From contig CAYHZL010000062.1 of NCBI GenBank assembly GCA_964361075.1, forward strand, positions 1-17,318: 17,318 nt of DNA, in the 5' to 3' direction. Shown one piece after another: positions 1 through 8,286 of the stretch. A model generated the notes under the pieces. The model was given only the letters and a program-made list of their open reading frames with translations. It made no database searches and had not been told where the DNA came from. This stretch comes from CAYHZL01 sp964361075 (GTDB taxonomy: Bacteria > Bacteroidota > Ignavibacteria > UBA10030 > UBA8401). The first letter of the stretch is position 1, and the number at the start of each line of letters is the position of its first letter. A program made the translations under genes and the position numbers.

Positions 1-120
1 GTTACCCGCTACAGAACAACATTACACCTATTTGTTGTTGCAATAATACAGAGAAGCGATCGCTTTGTCAAGAAGAAAAGTAGAATTGTTGTATTGCAAT
101 GCGTAGGAAAACAATTATTT

Positions 121-361
121 AATCGAGTCTTAAAAAGTCATTTTTTCATTCAACTCCCGAAGGGATGGTGGCGAAGTCCCGAAGGGATGGCTTCGCCACC
201 ATCCCTTCGGGACTTTGCCACCTTCGAGGGTTACATTTCACAAAGTGATGGCTTCGCTCATTCAAAAGTCAACAACATTGAAAAAAATAAGCAATCTGAG
301 ATAACAACCCTCGAAGGCACGAAGTGCTCCTTTGGAGGTTTATACTTTTTAAGGGACGACT
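121..361. mobile_element. MITE-like palindromic element downstream of the sugar permease
   Basis: The ends are imperfect inverted repeats, AATCGAGTCTTAAAAAGT (121-138) and ACTTTTTAAGGGACGACT (344-361), both containing CTTAAAAAGT. The right end is a 20-nt inverted match (343-362) to the left end of the element at 2167-2297. Inside are a long hairpin (167-222) and a 12-bp inverted pair, CCTTCGAGGGTT (221-232) and AACCCTCGAAGG (306-317). No transposase is present, so the element would be non-autonomous. It ends 10 bases short of the permease stop codon. No convincing target duplication is visible. Family unknown. Confidence 0.55.
167..222. repeat. Large REP-like hairpin
   Basis: Arms 167-190 and 199-222 are complementary at 23 of 24 positions around an 8-base loop. 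The core carries CCCGAAGGGATGG and its complement, and an extra CCCGAAGGGATGG copy precedes it near 155. The 14-mer GGGATGGCTTCGCC (184-197) recurs at 11648-11661, so this is probably a member of a dispersed repeat family. It may also act as a transcript 3' end for the permease gene. Confidence 0.75.
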
Positions 362-371
362 ATATTATTTT

Positions 372-1976
372 TTAATGTCCGCCTGCAATTTGATTATCAA
401 AATCTAATCCTTGCGATTGCAATACACTCTTCATTTTCATTGCCAGCCCTGCAAGAAGCAAGAAGCACACAACAGCAACAATGTACGACATGTGAATACC
501 AACTGAAGTATCAGCAAGCGCACCTTGGAACGGCGGAATAATTGCACCGCCCAAAATCATCATAATAAGAAACGCAGAACCTTCCGAAGTATATTTTCCC
601 AAACCGGCAACACCGAGCGAGAAAATACATGGCCACATCACCGAGCAGAACAAACCACCTGATAACAATGCGTATGTTGCAACACCGCCGGTAAATAACA
701 TTCCAATTGTCATCGCAACAGCCGCCAGCACTGACAAGGTGAGTAATGTTTTAATTGGTTTATCTTGTCCGTAAAATATTCCTGCAATTAAAATTGCAAT
801 ACATACAACATACGTGTACAAATCGCTCATATCATTTCCGCGTCCCATGTTCACGAGAATAATAATTGCGAACGCAGCAATTGGAACAACAAGCGTCATC
901 ACTTGCTTCATTGTTTTTTTCAAATTGAAGACTGAAATTGCGGCAGTCCAGCGACCAATCATTAAACTGCCCCAATACAATGAAATATATTTTGAGATAT
1001 GCGCTTCATGAATACTGCCGAAGTCCGGTGTTTTCAACAACGCACCTAAATTACTTTGAATCGTAACTTCGACACCGACGTATATAAAAATTCCGAGCAT
1101 GCCCAAGATGAGCTGGGGATATTTCATTGCACCCCACCCTTCACCATTTTTGCTTGCGCGGTGATAGGAAACGAAAAGAATCAAAAACACAACGCACAAT
1201 GCAATACATGATAATTCTAATTTAGTAAGCGGAATGGAAGTTTGTCCGAGCAGTGCAATGCCAAGTAATGCTGCCGTTAGCAATGTAAGACTTGTCAATG
1301 CCTTCGGACTTGCTTCTACATGTTCTTCGAAACTTGAAACGGGAAGTTTTCGCGAGAAAATAAAAATGAGCGCCGCAAACAAGAATACTCCGCCAACAAT
1401 CATGTACAAAGTTTTAATTTGACTAATATCTGCATCTGCCGCCGCACCGGCTTGAATTGAACCAAACAATGCAATGCTCACAATCAGTGGACCAACAGTA
1501 GTTCCGAACGAGTTGACACTGCCGCCCATATTTAAGCGATGTGAACCGGTTGAAGGATCGCCAAGTGAAATTGCAAATGGCTGCGCCGCTGTTTGTTGAA
1601 GAGAAAATCCGAGTGCAATAACAAAAAATGCGCCGAGAATAAAATAGAATGAACCGGAGCCTGAAGCAGGAATCATCAACATCGCACCGGCAATAGAAAC
1701 AAATAATCCGGCAACAATTCCTTTTTTGTAACCAATCTTGTTCAGAATATCAATCTTGGTCAGTGCAGTACTGAGAAAAAGTAAATATGATCCGATGTAA
1801 TACGCGCCGTAGAATGCCGTATCAATCAACTGTGATTGAAACTGCGAAAGACTAAAATATTTTTTACAAAACGGAATAAAAATTCCGTTTGAAGCAGCTA
1901 TAAATCCCCAAAAGAAAAAAACTGTTACTAAGGTTGCTAACGCACCTGTGTTGGTTGGTTGTGTTGTCTGGCTCAT
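372..1976 (-). CDS. FHS-family MFS sugar permease (FucP/GluP-like)
   Basis: A 534-aa multi-pass inner-membrane protein, predicted to be a proton- or sodium-coupled sugar symporter of the fucose/glucose-galactose (FHS) branch of the major facilitator superfamily. About 12 hydrophobic segments are visible. An MFS loop motif of the IGYKKG type lies at residues 81-86. The stretches QTAAQPFAISLGD (128-140) and LNMGGSVNSFGT (148-159) correspond to the conserved LQTAANPY and RLNLAQAFNSLGT motifs of FucP/GluP. The protein is longer than E. coli FucP (about 438 aa) because of an extended central region, as in many Bacteroidota members. AAGGA lies about 8 bases before ATG 1976. It is a single-gene unit with a palindrome 83 bases upstream and MITE-like elements on both sides. 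The sugar carried cannot be told; fucose, glucose or galactose are the usual choices. Confidence 0.9.
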   Translation of the reverse strand: MSQTTQPTNTGALATLVTVFFFWGFIAASNGIFIPFCKKYFSLSQFQSQLIDTAFYGAYYIGSYLLFLSTALTKIDILNKIGYKKGIVAGLFVSIAGAMLMIPASGSGSFYFILGAFFVIALGFSLQQTAAQPFAISLGDPSTGSHRLNMGGSVNSFGTTVGPLIVSIALFGSIQAGAAADADISQIKTLYMIVGGVFLFAALIFIFSRKLPVSSFEEHVEASPKALTSLTLLTAALLGIALLGQTSIPLTKLELSCIALCVVFLILFVSYHRASKNGEGWGAMKYPQLILGMLGIFIYVGVEVTIQSNLGALLKTPDFGSIHEAHISKYISLYWGSLMIGRWTAAISVFNLKKTMKQVMTLVVPIAAFAIIILVNMGRGNDMSDLYTYVVCIAILIAGIFYGQDKPIKTLLTLSVLAAVAMTIGMLFTGGVATYALLSGGLFCSVMWPCIFSLGVAGLGKYTSEGSAFLIMMILGGAIIPPFQGALADTSVGIHMSYIVAVVCFLLLAGLAMKMKSVLQSQGLDFDNQIAGGH

Positions 1977-2058
1977 GGCAACTGATCCTTTTAAATAAGT
2001 GTATGAGTCTACTGTGAATACAAGCGTCTAAATATACTATGATTTTATGAAATTCAAA

Positions 2059-2081
2059 TCGAAATTAATAATTAATTTCGA
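2059..2081. promoter_or_regulatory. Perfect 23-nt palindrome upstream of the permease (candidate operator)
   Basis: Arms TCGAAATTAAT and ATTAATTTCGA are perfectly complementary around a single A. The site lies 83-105 bases upstream of the permease ATG at 1976. It is AT-rich and has no T-run, so it is a poor terminator and a better candidate for a dimeric repressor or activator site. The cognate regulator is not in the window. Confidence 0.45.
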
Positions 2082-2103
2082 GTAAAAATTGTTACTCAAT
2101 CAC

Positions 2104-2151
2104 CATTACAAAAAAGATCCACACTCCCTTATTCAGGAAGTGTGGATCTTT
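2104..2151 (-). terminator. Rho-independent terminator of the metal-efflux operon
   Basis: On the minus strand a perfect 13-bp stem, AAAGATCCACACT / AGTGTGGATCTTT (2139-2151 and 2113-2125), is followed directly by a run of T. It lies after the adaptor gene and the CDF remnant and before the permease promoter region, so it separates the two transcription units. Confidence 0.85.
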
Positions 2152-2166
2152 AACATACAACTATTT

Positions 2167-2297
2167 AGTCGTCCCTTAAAAAGTAAAAGATGTCAGACAC
2201 CTTGTTGATAAACAGTATGAACACTTTATATTTTTGGAGAAATTTATTAAGAAGGTGTCTGACATCTCCTCGAATCAAGACTTTTTAAGGTTCAACT
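2167..2297. mobile_element. MITE-like element with strong internal hairpin
   Basis: Ends are AGTCGTCCCTTAAAAAGT (2167-2184) and ACTTTTTAAGGTTCAACT (2280-2297), matching at 15 of 18 positions when one is inverted. A direct repeat CAACTATTTA (2158-2167 and 2293-2302) flanks and slightly overlaps the ends; it may be a target duplication, though the exact tips are uncertain. Inside is a perfect 16-bp stem, AGATGTCAGACACCTT (2188-2203) with its complement at 2252-2267. No coding capacity. It lies between the CDF remnant and the terminator. Confidence 0.6.
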
Positions 2298-2324
2298 ATT
2301 TACAATAGTGCCAAATGGTACTTG

Positions 2325-2444
2325 TTAATTTTTAGGTTTTTTTTTGATTGTCCATATTCTTTTTGCCGATGTTGAAATCGACGGATCAACGGCGCCATGA
2401 GTGTGGCTGTGTTTATTCTCATTAAGGTGATGTTTGTGATCATT
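2325..2444 (-). pseudogene. N-terminal remnant of a CDF (CzcD-like) metal exporter
   Basis: Read on the minus strand from 2444, one frame gives a His-rich leader and the CDF-like entry: NDHKHHLNENKHSHTHG, then AVDPSISTSAKRIWTIK, and then a lysine-rich tail and a stop at 2325-2327. From knowledge of the family, Bacteroidota CDF exporters often open with a His-rich stretch followed by a VDPSI..T..GIWAIKWS-like segment before the first membrane helix. Here the reading ends exactly where that helix should begin. No ATG lies in this frame; ATG 2443 belongs to another frame, so a small deletion near the start is likely. It abuts the adaptor stop codon (2440-2442), as expected for a former third operon gene. 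No membrane domain remains, so it is nonfunctional. Confidence 0.7.
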
Positions 2445-3576
2445 CGTCGGAAGTATTTTTCATTTTCATTAATAGTGAATATGCACCTTTGGTCACAAAA
2501 ACAGTATGTTGCAAAGTTGCTGCATCTGCTAAAATGATTTCGGTAAATTCATTTTCAGTGGTACCTGTTTTTATTTCGAGCATTTCAAATTCGTTTTTAG
2601 TTTTTGCTATGAAAATATATTGTTTGTTTTCAAAACTTACTACTGCATCTGCCGGCAACACCCATGCATTATTTGTTTGCACTTCTATTTCGGCATTCAT
2701 AAACATACCGGGGATGAGTGTTTTGTCGTAGCGCTCAAGATGGCAACGAACTTCAACGTTCCTGTCCTGCGAGAGTTCTTTACCTATTAAAAATATTTTG
2801 GTCGGATATTTTTTTTCAGGGTTGATGTTGGTGTAAGCAATAACTTTTTGCCCGAGTGATAACCGATTGATGTCTTTTTCAAAAACATTCAGCACAATAT
2901 CTATATCTGAAGGGTTCACAATTTCAAACAAAACATCAGAAGGGTTTACATATTTGCCAATGTTGACATTTACCTCTGATATAAACCCATCAATTGGTGA
3001 ATAAATATTTACGCTTCGTGAAACGTTGTTCTCATTCAGGTTAGCCGGATTAATACCTATCAATTGTAATTTTTGAAATAATGCATTGACAAGAATTTTC
3101 TGGCTCATATAATCAGCTTGCGCTTGCTGAAATAATTTATCACTGCTTGCTTTGCTTTGATTTAATTCTTTCTGCCGGTTATACTCCTGCTCCATAAAAA
3201 CAAGTTTTATTTTTGCAGTTAAATAATCCTGCTGCAACTGTATGATTTGCGGGTCTTCCATTACGGCTATGATTTCACCTTTTCTAACTTGCCTCCCGGG
3301 AAGCAGATCGGTTAATTTTAAATATCCGCCTAATGGAAAACTAATGCTTACAATATCTTTAGGTGGAACATCTATGGTTCCGTGCAACTTTAAAACGGAC
3401 GAGATACTCTTGTTTTCAATTTTTCCTGTACCGATATCCGCATTCTTTAATTGTGCATCAGTCATCTGCACGATGTTTTCGTTTATGGTTGTTTCGGTTT
3501 TGTTTTCTGTTTTCTGATTGCTGTTGCAAGATGTGAGTGTGGAAAACAGAATTGATATGAAGATTATATTTTTCAT
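2440..3576 (-). CDS. czcB: RND efflux periplasmic adaptor lipoprotein (CzcB/CusB-like)
   Basis: A 378-aa membrane-fusion protein that links the inner-membrane pump to the outer-membrane channel. The N-terminus is a lipoprotein signal with lipobox LTSC, so Cys17 is the likely lipidated residue. Barrel-sandwich half-motifs flank a helical hairpin: PLGGYLKLTDLLPGRQVRKG before it and SPIDGFISEVNVNIGKYVNP after it, near residues 80-100 and 193-212. The hairpin (roughly 105-180) is rich in Gln and Lys. Beta-barrel and membrane-proximal domains follow. It starts 12 bases after the fused pump gene ends, so the two are surely cotranscribed. There is no clear Shine-Dalgarno, only AT-rich sequence. I see no His-rich metal-binding N-terminal domain of the kind found in some CusB/CzcB proteins. 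Metal specificity is inferred from the pump. Confidence 0.92.
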   Translation of the reverse strand: MKNIIFISILFSTLTSCNSNQKTENKTETTINENIVQMTDAQLKNADIGTGKIENKSISSVLKLHGTIDVPPKDIVSISFPLGGYLKLTDLLPGRQVRKGEIIAVMEDPQIIQLQQDYLTAKIKLVFMEQEYNRQKELNQSKASSDKLFQQAQADYMSQKILVNALFQKLQLIGINPANLNENNVSRSVNIYSPIDGFISEVNVNIGKYVNPSDVLFEIVNPSDIDIVLNVFEKDINRLSLGQKVIAYTNINPEKKYPTKIFLIGKELSQDRNVEVRCHLERYDKTLIPGMFMNAEIEVQTNNAWVLPADAVVSFENKQYIFIAKTKNEFEMLEIKTGTTENEFTEIILADAATLQHTVFVTKGAYSLLMKMKNTSDE

Positions 3577-3588
3577 TGTATGATGATG

Positions 3589-6500
3589 TTATTTGTTAGT
3601 GAATGAATTGAGATCTATAATGCTTTGGTTAAGATTGTTTACCGCATCAATATACTCGCTTTGAATGCTGACAGCGTTGTTGGTGAGTAACACCCATTCT
3701 AAATAATTGATGGTGCCATTTTGAAATTGCAGGTTGGCGGTTTTAATTATTATGTCGGCATTGTTATTAGCGGTGCCTTCATAATAATTCACTGTCTGCA
3801 AATTTTTATTGTAATGCTGAATTGTCTGCTGATACTGCGTTTTCATTGTCTGCAATCCGAGCAAATAATTATTCTGTGAAGTTTGTACATTGATTTTCAT
3901 TGCATCAATATTTGAGTTTTGCCCCCAAAAAAACAACGGAATACCAATTCCAAATTGTATGGACTGGAAACGGTTTGACGAAGTATAGAATTTTTCATCA
4001 GCGCCAAAACCTTGTATGCTCATAGTGCTGTACGAAATAAATAAATCAGGCAATAGTTTTGATCTCTCTAATGAAATTTTTTCCGAACTAATAAGATTAT
4101 CTTGTTGCAGTTGTTTGATATATGGATGACGTTCGATAATCGCTGTATCTGTAAAAACAGAAAATGTAAGTTTGAAATTATTCTCTGCCAGAATAAAATC
4201 AATTGTTGTATTGAGCAAAAGTTTGAATTGCAATTGAAGGATGGAATAATCTTGTCTTAATTTTGTGAGTTGTTGACTTACTTGCCCACGCTGTGTTTCT
4301 GCAGTTGTCTTTTCTAGAATGTTGCTTTCGCCTTTGCTGAAACGCAATTCTATATTTTGAAGAAAGGTTGCAAAGATGCTGTCGGTGTGCTGCAACAATT
4401 TTTGTTTCTGCTGTAAATACAGCAAGTCGTAATACACTTGTGTTACCTGTTTCTTCAGTTCATTTTCTTTTACTGAAATATTCAACATCCCGCTTTTCCA
4501 TTCTTCATCGAACAATGAATGCCGCTGTGCATACACGGTTGGAAATTTAATGCTTTGTGAAATAGTGAACTTGTTATCGTTATATGAACTGTTCATGCGC
4601 CCGTATTCTCCGGTAATTGTAGTTTGGGGAATATCCCATGCTGTGCTTTTTATCGTTTGCAGATAGTCTGCTGTGCTCTTCTCGCTTTGCAACGAAAGAT
4701 TATTCTTTAATGCAGTATCAATCGCTGCTTGCAGTGATATCGGGGTTTGGGCTGTTGCATTGTTTGTGGATAAAAATGCTGCACTGAAAATTATCACGCC
4801 TGCTGAAAGTTTTACCTCTTTGATTCTTAAAGAAATTCCTTTCTCAAACATGATATACAGTATTGGTAAAACAAATAAGGTGAGAAATGTTGCAATCAAT
4901 AAACCCCCGATAACGACGGTTGCCAATGGTCTTTGCACTTCTGCACCTTCGCCTGTGCTGAGTGCCATTGGTAAAAATCCAAGTGATGCAACTAACGCAG
5001 TCATTAATACTGGTCGTAAACGGATTTTTGTTCCCTGAATAACAATTCGTTTTAGGTCGTCCATTCCTTCACTTTTCAAACGATTAAATTCTGCTACCAA
5101 TACAATTCCGTTTAATACTGCCACACCGAACAATGCAATGAAGCCAACACCTGCGGAAATGCTGAACGGTATTCCGCGAACAGCCAATGCGAGTATCCCT
5201 CCGATTGCAGAGAGCGGAATTGCGGAATAAATTAATAGACCATATTTCACTGAATTGAATGCGAAATACAACATCAAGAAAATAAGAGAGAGAGAGAGGG
5301 GAATCGCAATGCTCAACCGTTTTTGTGCTGCTTCCAGATTTTCAAATGCTCCTCCGTACGTAACGTAATAGCCGGGCGGCAGTTTTATTTGTTGATCAAC
5401 TTTTTGCTGCAATTCTTTTACCATACTTTGAATATCTCTGCCACGTACATTAAATCCGACGATGATCCTCCGCTGTGCATCTTCTCTTTGAATTTGATTG
5501 GGCCCTTCAATGATTTCAACTTTTGCAACTGCATTCAATGGAATTTGTGTGCCTCGCGGGGTTGGGATTAAAAGATTTTGCACATCCTGTAAATCTTTTC
5601 GCTTTTCGCCACTTAAACGCACTACCAAATCAAAACGCTTTTCGCCTTCGTAAACAAGCCCGCTGCTTTGCCCTGCAAATGCAGTGTTCACCACTTTGTT
5701 GATGTCGCTGATATTTAAACCATATTGTGCAATGATTGAACGGTTATATTGTATCACAATTTGCGGCATACCTGTTACCGCTTCCACATATAAACCACTG
5801 CCACCCTCAACGGTATTGCAGATGTCTCCTAATTTTTTAGCGTAGTGAGATAGTGTATCCAAGTCGTCACCAAAAATTTTACAAACAACATCCTGTCTGG
5901 CACCGGAAATTAATTCATTAAAGCGCATGGCTACGGGATATTGAAAACCGAATGTTACACCCGGAACGGCTTCCAATTCCTTGCTCATTTTTGCTTCCAG
6001 TTCTTCGTATGTTGTGGCAGAAGTCCATTCGCTTTTGTCTTTGAGAATAATCATCATATCTGTAGCATCAATAGGCATGGGGTCGGTGGGGATTTCGCTG
6101 CTGCCTGTTTTGCCAATAATTTTTTCCACTTCCGGAAATTTTTCCAAAATAATTCTTGAGCCAATTGAGACCGCTTTGATGGATGTGTTTAGATTACTAC
6201 CGGGCAATACCCGAGTTTCCACCGCAAAATCGCCTTCGGGTAAGGTTGGAATAAACTCACCTCCTAATTGTAGAAGAACAAACACTGCAATCGCAAACAT
6301 TCCGATTGCCGACGCGATAATTGTTTTCGGATAATTCAAAACTTTATCAAGCGTGTGCTGATAAATCCGTTCCAAGCGTTCCATCATTCTATCAGAAAAG
6401 GTTTTTTTATGAGAAATCTTTTTGCTCAGAAATAATGCACTCATCATAGGTATATAGGTGAGTGAAAGTATGAATGCACCGAACAATGCGAAAGCAACCG

Positions 6501-7947
6501 TTTGTGCCATTGGCAAAAACATTTTCCCTTCAATACCTTCCAAAGTGAAAATTGGTAAATACACAATGAGAATAATTATTTGTCCGAATACGGCACTGTT
6601 CATCATACGGCTTGCAGAATGATGTACTTCTTCGTTCATTTCTTCCTGACTTAATGTATTGATTGTGTTGAAATGTTTGCTGTGTGTGAGGCGGTGCATC
6701 ACGGCTTCCACAATAATTACTGCACCGTCCACAATCAAACCGAAATCCAATGCGCCCAAACTCATCAGGTTTCCACTAACACCAAACACATTCATCATGA
6801 TTACAGCGAATAACATTGACAAGGGAATTACCGATGCAACTAAGAATCCGGCACGAAGATTTCCTAAAAACAACACCAACACAAACACGACAATCAATGC
6901 ACCTTCTAATAAATTTTTGGAAACAGTGCTGATGGAATTGTTCACCATTTTAGTCCTGTCAAGGAATGGGTCAATGATCACTCCTACCGGTAACGTCTTT
7001 TGAATTTTCGAGATTCGCTCTTTGATATTCCTTATCACTTCATTGCTGTTTGCGCCTTTGAGCATCATTACTACCGCTCCTGATACTTCGTATTTTCCGT
7101 TATACGTCATCGCTCCGTATCGGGTGGCACTGCCTAAACCGACATCTGCAACATCGCGAATTAACAGTGGCGAGCCGTTATCGAGATTTTTTACCACGAT
7201 GTTTTGAATATCTTCTATACTACCTACCAGGCCTTCGCTGCGAATAAATAAAACTGTTGGACCTTTTTCAATGTATGCACCGCCGGTGTTTTGATTATTG
7301 TTTTCAAGCGAAGTGAACACATCGTTAATCGTAATATTGTTCGCATTCAACTTTGAAGGATCAACAGCAATTTCATACTGCTTCAGATAACCGCCAAAAC
7401 TGCTTACATCGGCAACACCTTTCACACCGAGCAATTGCCTTCGCACAATCCAATCCTGAATAGTACGTAAGTCCATTGCGGAATATTTAGATTCGTAACC
7501 TTTCTTGGGTCTGATGGTATATTGATATATTTCCCCCAAACCCGTTGTAACAGGTGCAAGCTTAGGTGTACCAAAACCTTTTGGGATTTGATCCTGTGCT
7601 TCTTGAAGACGTTCGGTAACTTGCTGCCTTGCCCAATACACATCCACATCATCGTTGAACACAATCGTTACTACTGACAACCCGAAACGGGAAAAACTTC
7701 TTATTTCTTTCAATCCTGGAATACTGCTGTTCACTTGCTCAATGGGGAATGTAATGAGTCGTTCCACATCGGGCGCACCTAAAGCAGGAGTAATTGTTAT
7801 CACTTGCACTTGATTATCGGTAATATCGGGAACAGCATCAATGGGAAGTTTGGTGAGTTCAAAACTTCCGTAACCGATAAGGAATAGCGTAAATATTCCG
7901 ATGATGAGTTTGTTCTTTATGGAAAAATAAATGATTTTATTAAGCAT
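3589..7947 (-). CDS. czcA: CzcA-type heavy-metal RND pump fused to a TolC/CzcC-like outer-membrane factor
   Basis: A 1452-aa fusion. Residues 1 to about 1035 are a full HME-RND pump: first helix at 12-27, VERLITFPIEQ at 61-71, and the proton-relay motif DFGLIVDGAVIIVE at 401-414, with D401, D407 and E414 aligning with the essential Asp/Asp/Glu of CzcA. This motif fits divalent-cation pumps (Zn, Co, Cd, Ni) better than Cu/Ag CusA, whose known motif lacks the first Asp. EIPTDPMP and RFNELISGARQD are further family motifs. After the last pump helix (ending FEKG) comes a segment that looks like a signal peptide, LSAGVIIFSAAFLSTNNATAQ (about 1045-1065). Residues 1066-1452 then resemble an outer-membrane factor, with long Gln-rich coiled coils (QVYYDLLYLQQKQKLLQ) and the repeat-like SISTVSKN/NLNQSIIDLN ends. 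Separate pumps are about 1040 aa and channels about 420 aa, so both halves are nearly full length. Similar fusions are known in Bacteroidota. Confidence 0.93.
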   Translation of the reverse strand: MLNKIIYFSIKNKLIIGIFTLFLIGYGSFELTKLPIDAVPDITDNQVQVITITPALGAPDVERLITFPIEQVNSSIPGLKEIRSFSRFGLSVVTIVFNDDVDVYWARQQVTERLQEAQDQIPKGFGTPKLAPVTTGLGEIYQYTIRPKKGYESKYSAMDLRTIQDWIVRRQLLGVKGVADVSSFGGYLKQYEIAVDPSKLNANNITINDVFTSLENNNQNTGGAYIEKGPTVLFIRSEGLVGSIEDIQNIVVKNLDNGSPLLIRDVADVGLGSATRYGAMTYNGKYEVSGAVVMMLKGANSNEVIRNIKERISKIQKTLPVGVIIDPFLDRTKMVNNSISTVSKNLLEGALIVVFVLVLFLGNLRAGFLVASVIPLSMLFAVIMMNVFGVSGNLMSLGALDFGLIVDGAVIIVEAVMHRLTHSKHFNTINTLSQEEMNEEVHHSASRMMNSAVFGQIIILIVYLPIFTLEGIEGKMFLPMAQTVAFALFGAFILSLTYIPMMSALFLSKKISHKKTFSDRMMERLERIYQHTLDKVLNYPKTIIASAIGMFAIAVFVLLQLGGEFIPTLPEGDFAVETRVLPGSNLNTSIKAVSIGSRIILEKFPEVEKIIGKTGSSEIPTDPMPIDATDMMIILKDKSEWTSATTYEELEAKMSKELEAVPGVTFGFQYPVAMRFNELISGARQDVVCKIFGDDLDTLSHYAKKLGDICNTVEGGSGLYVEAVTGMPQIVIQYNRSIIAQYGLNISDINKVVNTAFAGQSSGLVYEGEKRFDLVVRLSGEKRKDLQDVQNLLIPTPRGTQIPLNAVAKVEIIEGPNQIQREDAQRRIIVGFNVRGRDIQSMVKELQQKVDQQIKLPPGYYVTYGGAFENLEAAQKRLSIAIPLSLSLIFLMLYFAFNSVKYGLLIYSAIPLSAIGGILALAVRGIPFSISAGVGFIALFGVAVLNGIVLVAEFNRLKSEGMDDLKRIVIQGTKIRLRPVLMTALVASLGFLPMALSTGEGAEVQRPLATVVIGGLLIATFLTLFVLPILYIMFEKGISLRIKEVKLSAGVIIFSAAFLSTNNATAQTPISLQAAIDTALKNNLSLQSEKSTADYLQTIKSTAWDIPQTTITGEYGRMNSSYNDNKFTISQSIKFPTVYAQRHSLFDEEWKSGMLNISVKENELKKQVTQVYYDLLYLQQKQKLLQHTDSIFATFLQNIELRFSKGESNILEKTTAETQRGQVSQQLTKLRQDYSILQLQFKLLLNTTIDFILAENNFKLTFSVFTDTAIIERHPYIKQLQQDNLISSEKISLERSKLLPDLFISYSTMSIQGFGADEKFYTSSNRFQSIQFGIGIPLFFWGQNSNIDAMKINVQTSQNNYLLGLQTMKTQYQQTIQHYNKNLQTVNYYEGTANNNADIIIKTANLQFQNGTINYLEWVLLTNNAVSIQSEYIDAVNNLNQSIIDLNSFTNK

Positions 7948-8001
7948 AATTTTTAAAAAAGATTTTTAGAAATGTTCATTAAGGATGGTATTCCTTTGGA
8001 C

Positions 8002-8205
8002 TTAGTATTCTTTGCTGTTTTGTAAAACACAACTTATTATGTGAACTGGTTCCGTTCGAAAATCAATGTTCCACTGTTGTTTTTTAAGAAAACTAATCTG
8101 TTGTTCACTGCCGGTTTGTTCTGGTTCCGAGGGGATATCTTCTGCTCTGGAATACACAGTAAGTTTATCAACTGCAATAAATAATTGCACAAATGTTCGT
8201 GACAT
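8002..8205 (-). CDS. Possible small ORF upstream of the pump gene, unrecognised
   Basis: A 67-aa reading frame, 54 bases upstream of the pump start on the same strand. It has no signal peptide, no membrane segment and no motif that I recognise, and no good Shine-Dalgarno precedes it. A second frame of similar length (8037-8225) overlaps it, which weakens the case for either. The rest of 7948-8286 is AT-rich leader, with nothing else supported. Confidence 0.22.
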   Translation of the reverse strand: MSRTFVQLFIAVDKLTVYSRAEDIPSEPEQTGSEQQISFLKKQQWNIDFRTEPVHIISCVLQNSKEY

Positions 8206-8286
8206 ACGTAAATTCTTAAAAACAAGTAAAACGAATGAACGATAACTATTCGTTCTGGAATATTATTGGGAAAAATCTTTCAATAA

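Noticed and set aside
55..62. GCGATCGC palindrome
   Set aside because: A single 8-mer palindrome with no repeat context in the window.
94..375. 93-aa plus-strand frame at the left edge
   Set aside because: It runs through a MITE-like element and its hairpin and has no recognisable protein features.
7422..7664. 80-aa minus-strand frame within the pump gene
   Set aside because: It is a shadow of the pump coding frame, which is fully conserved at this place.
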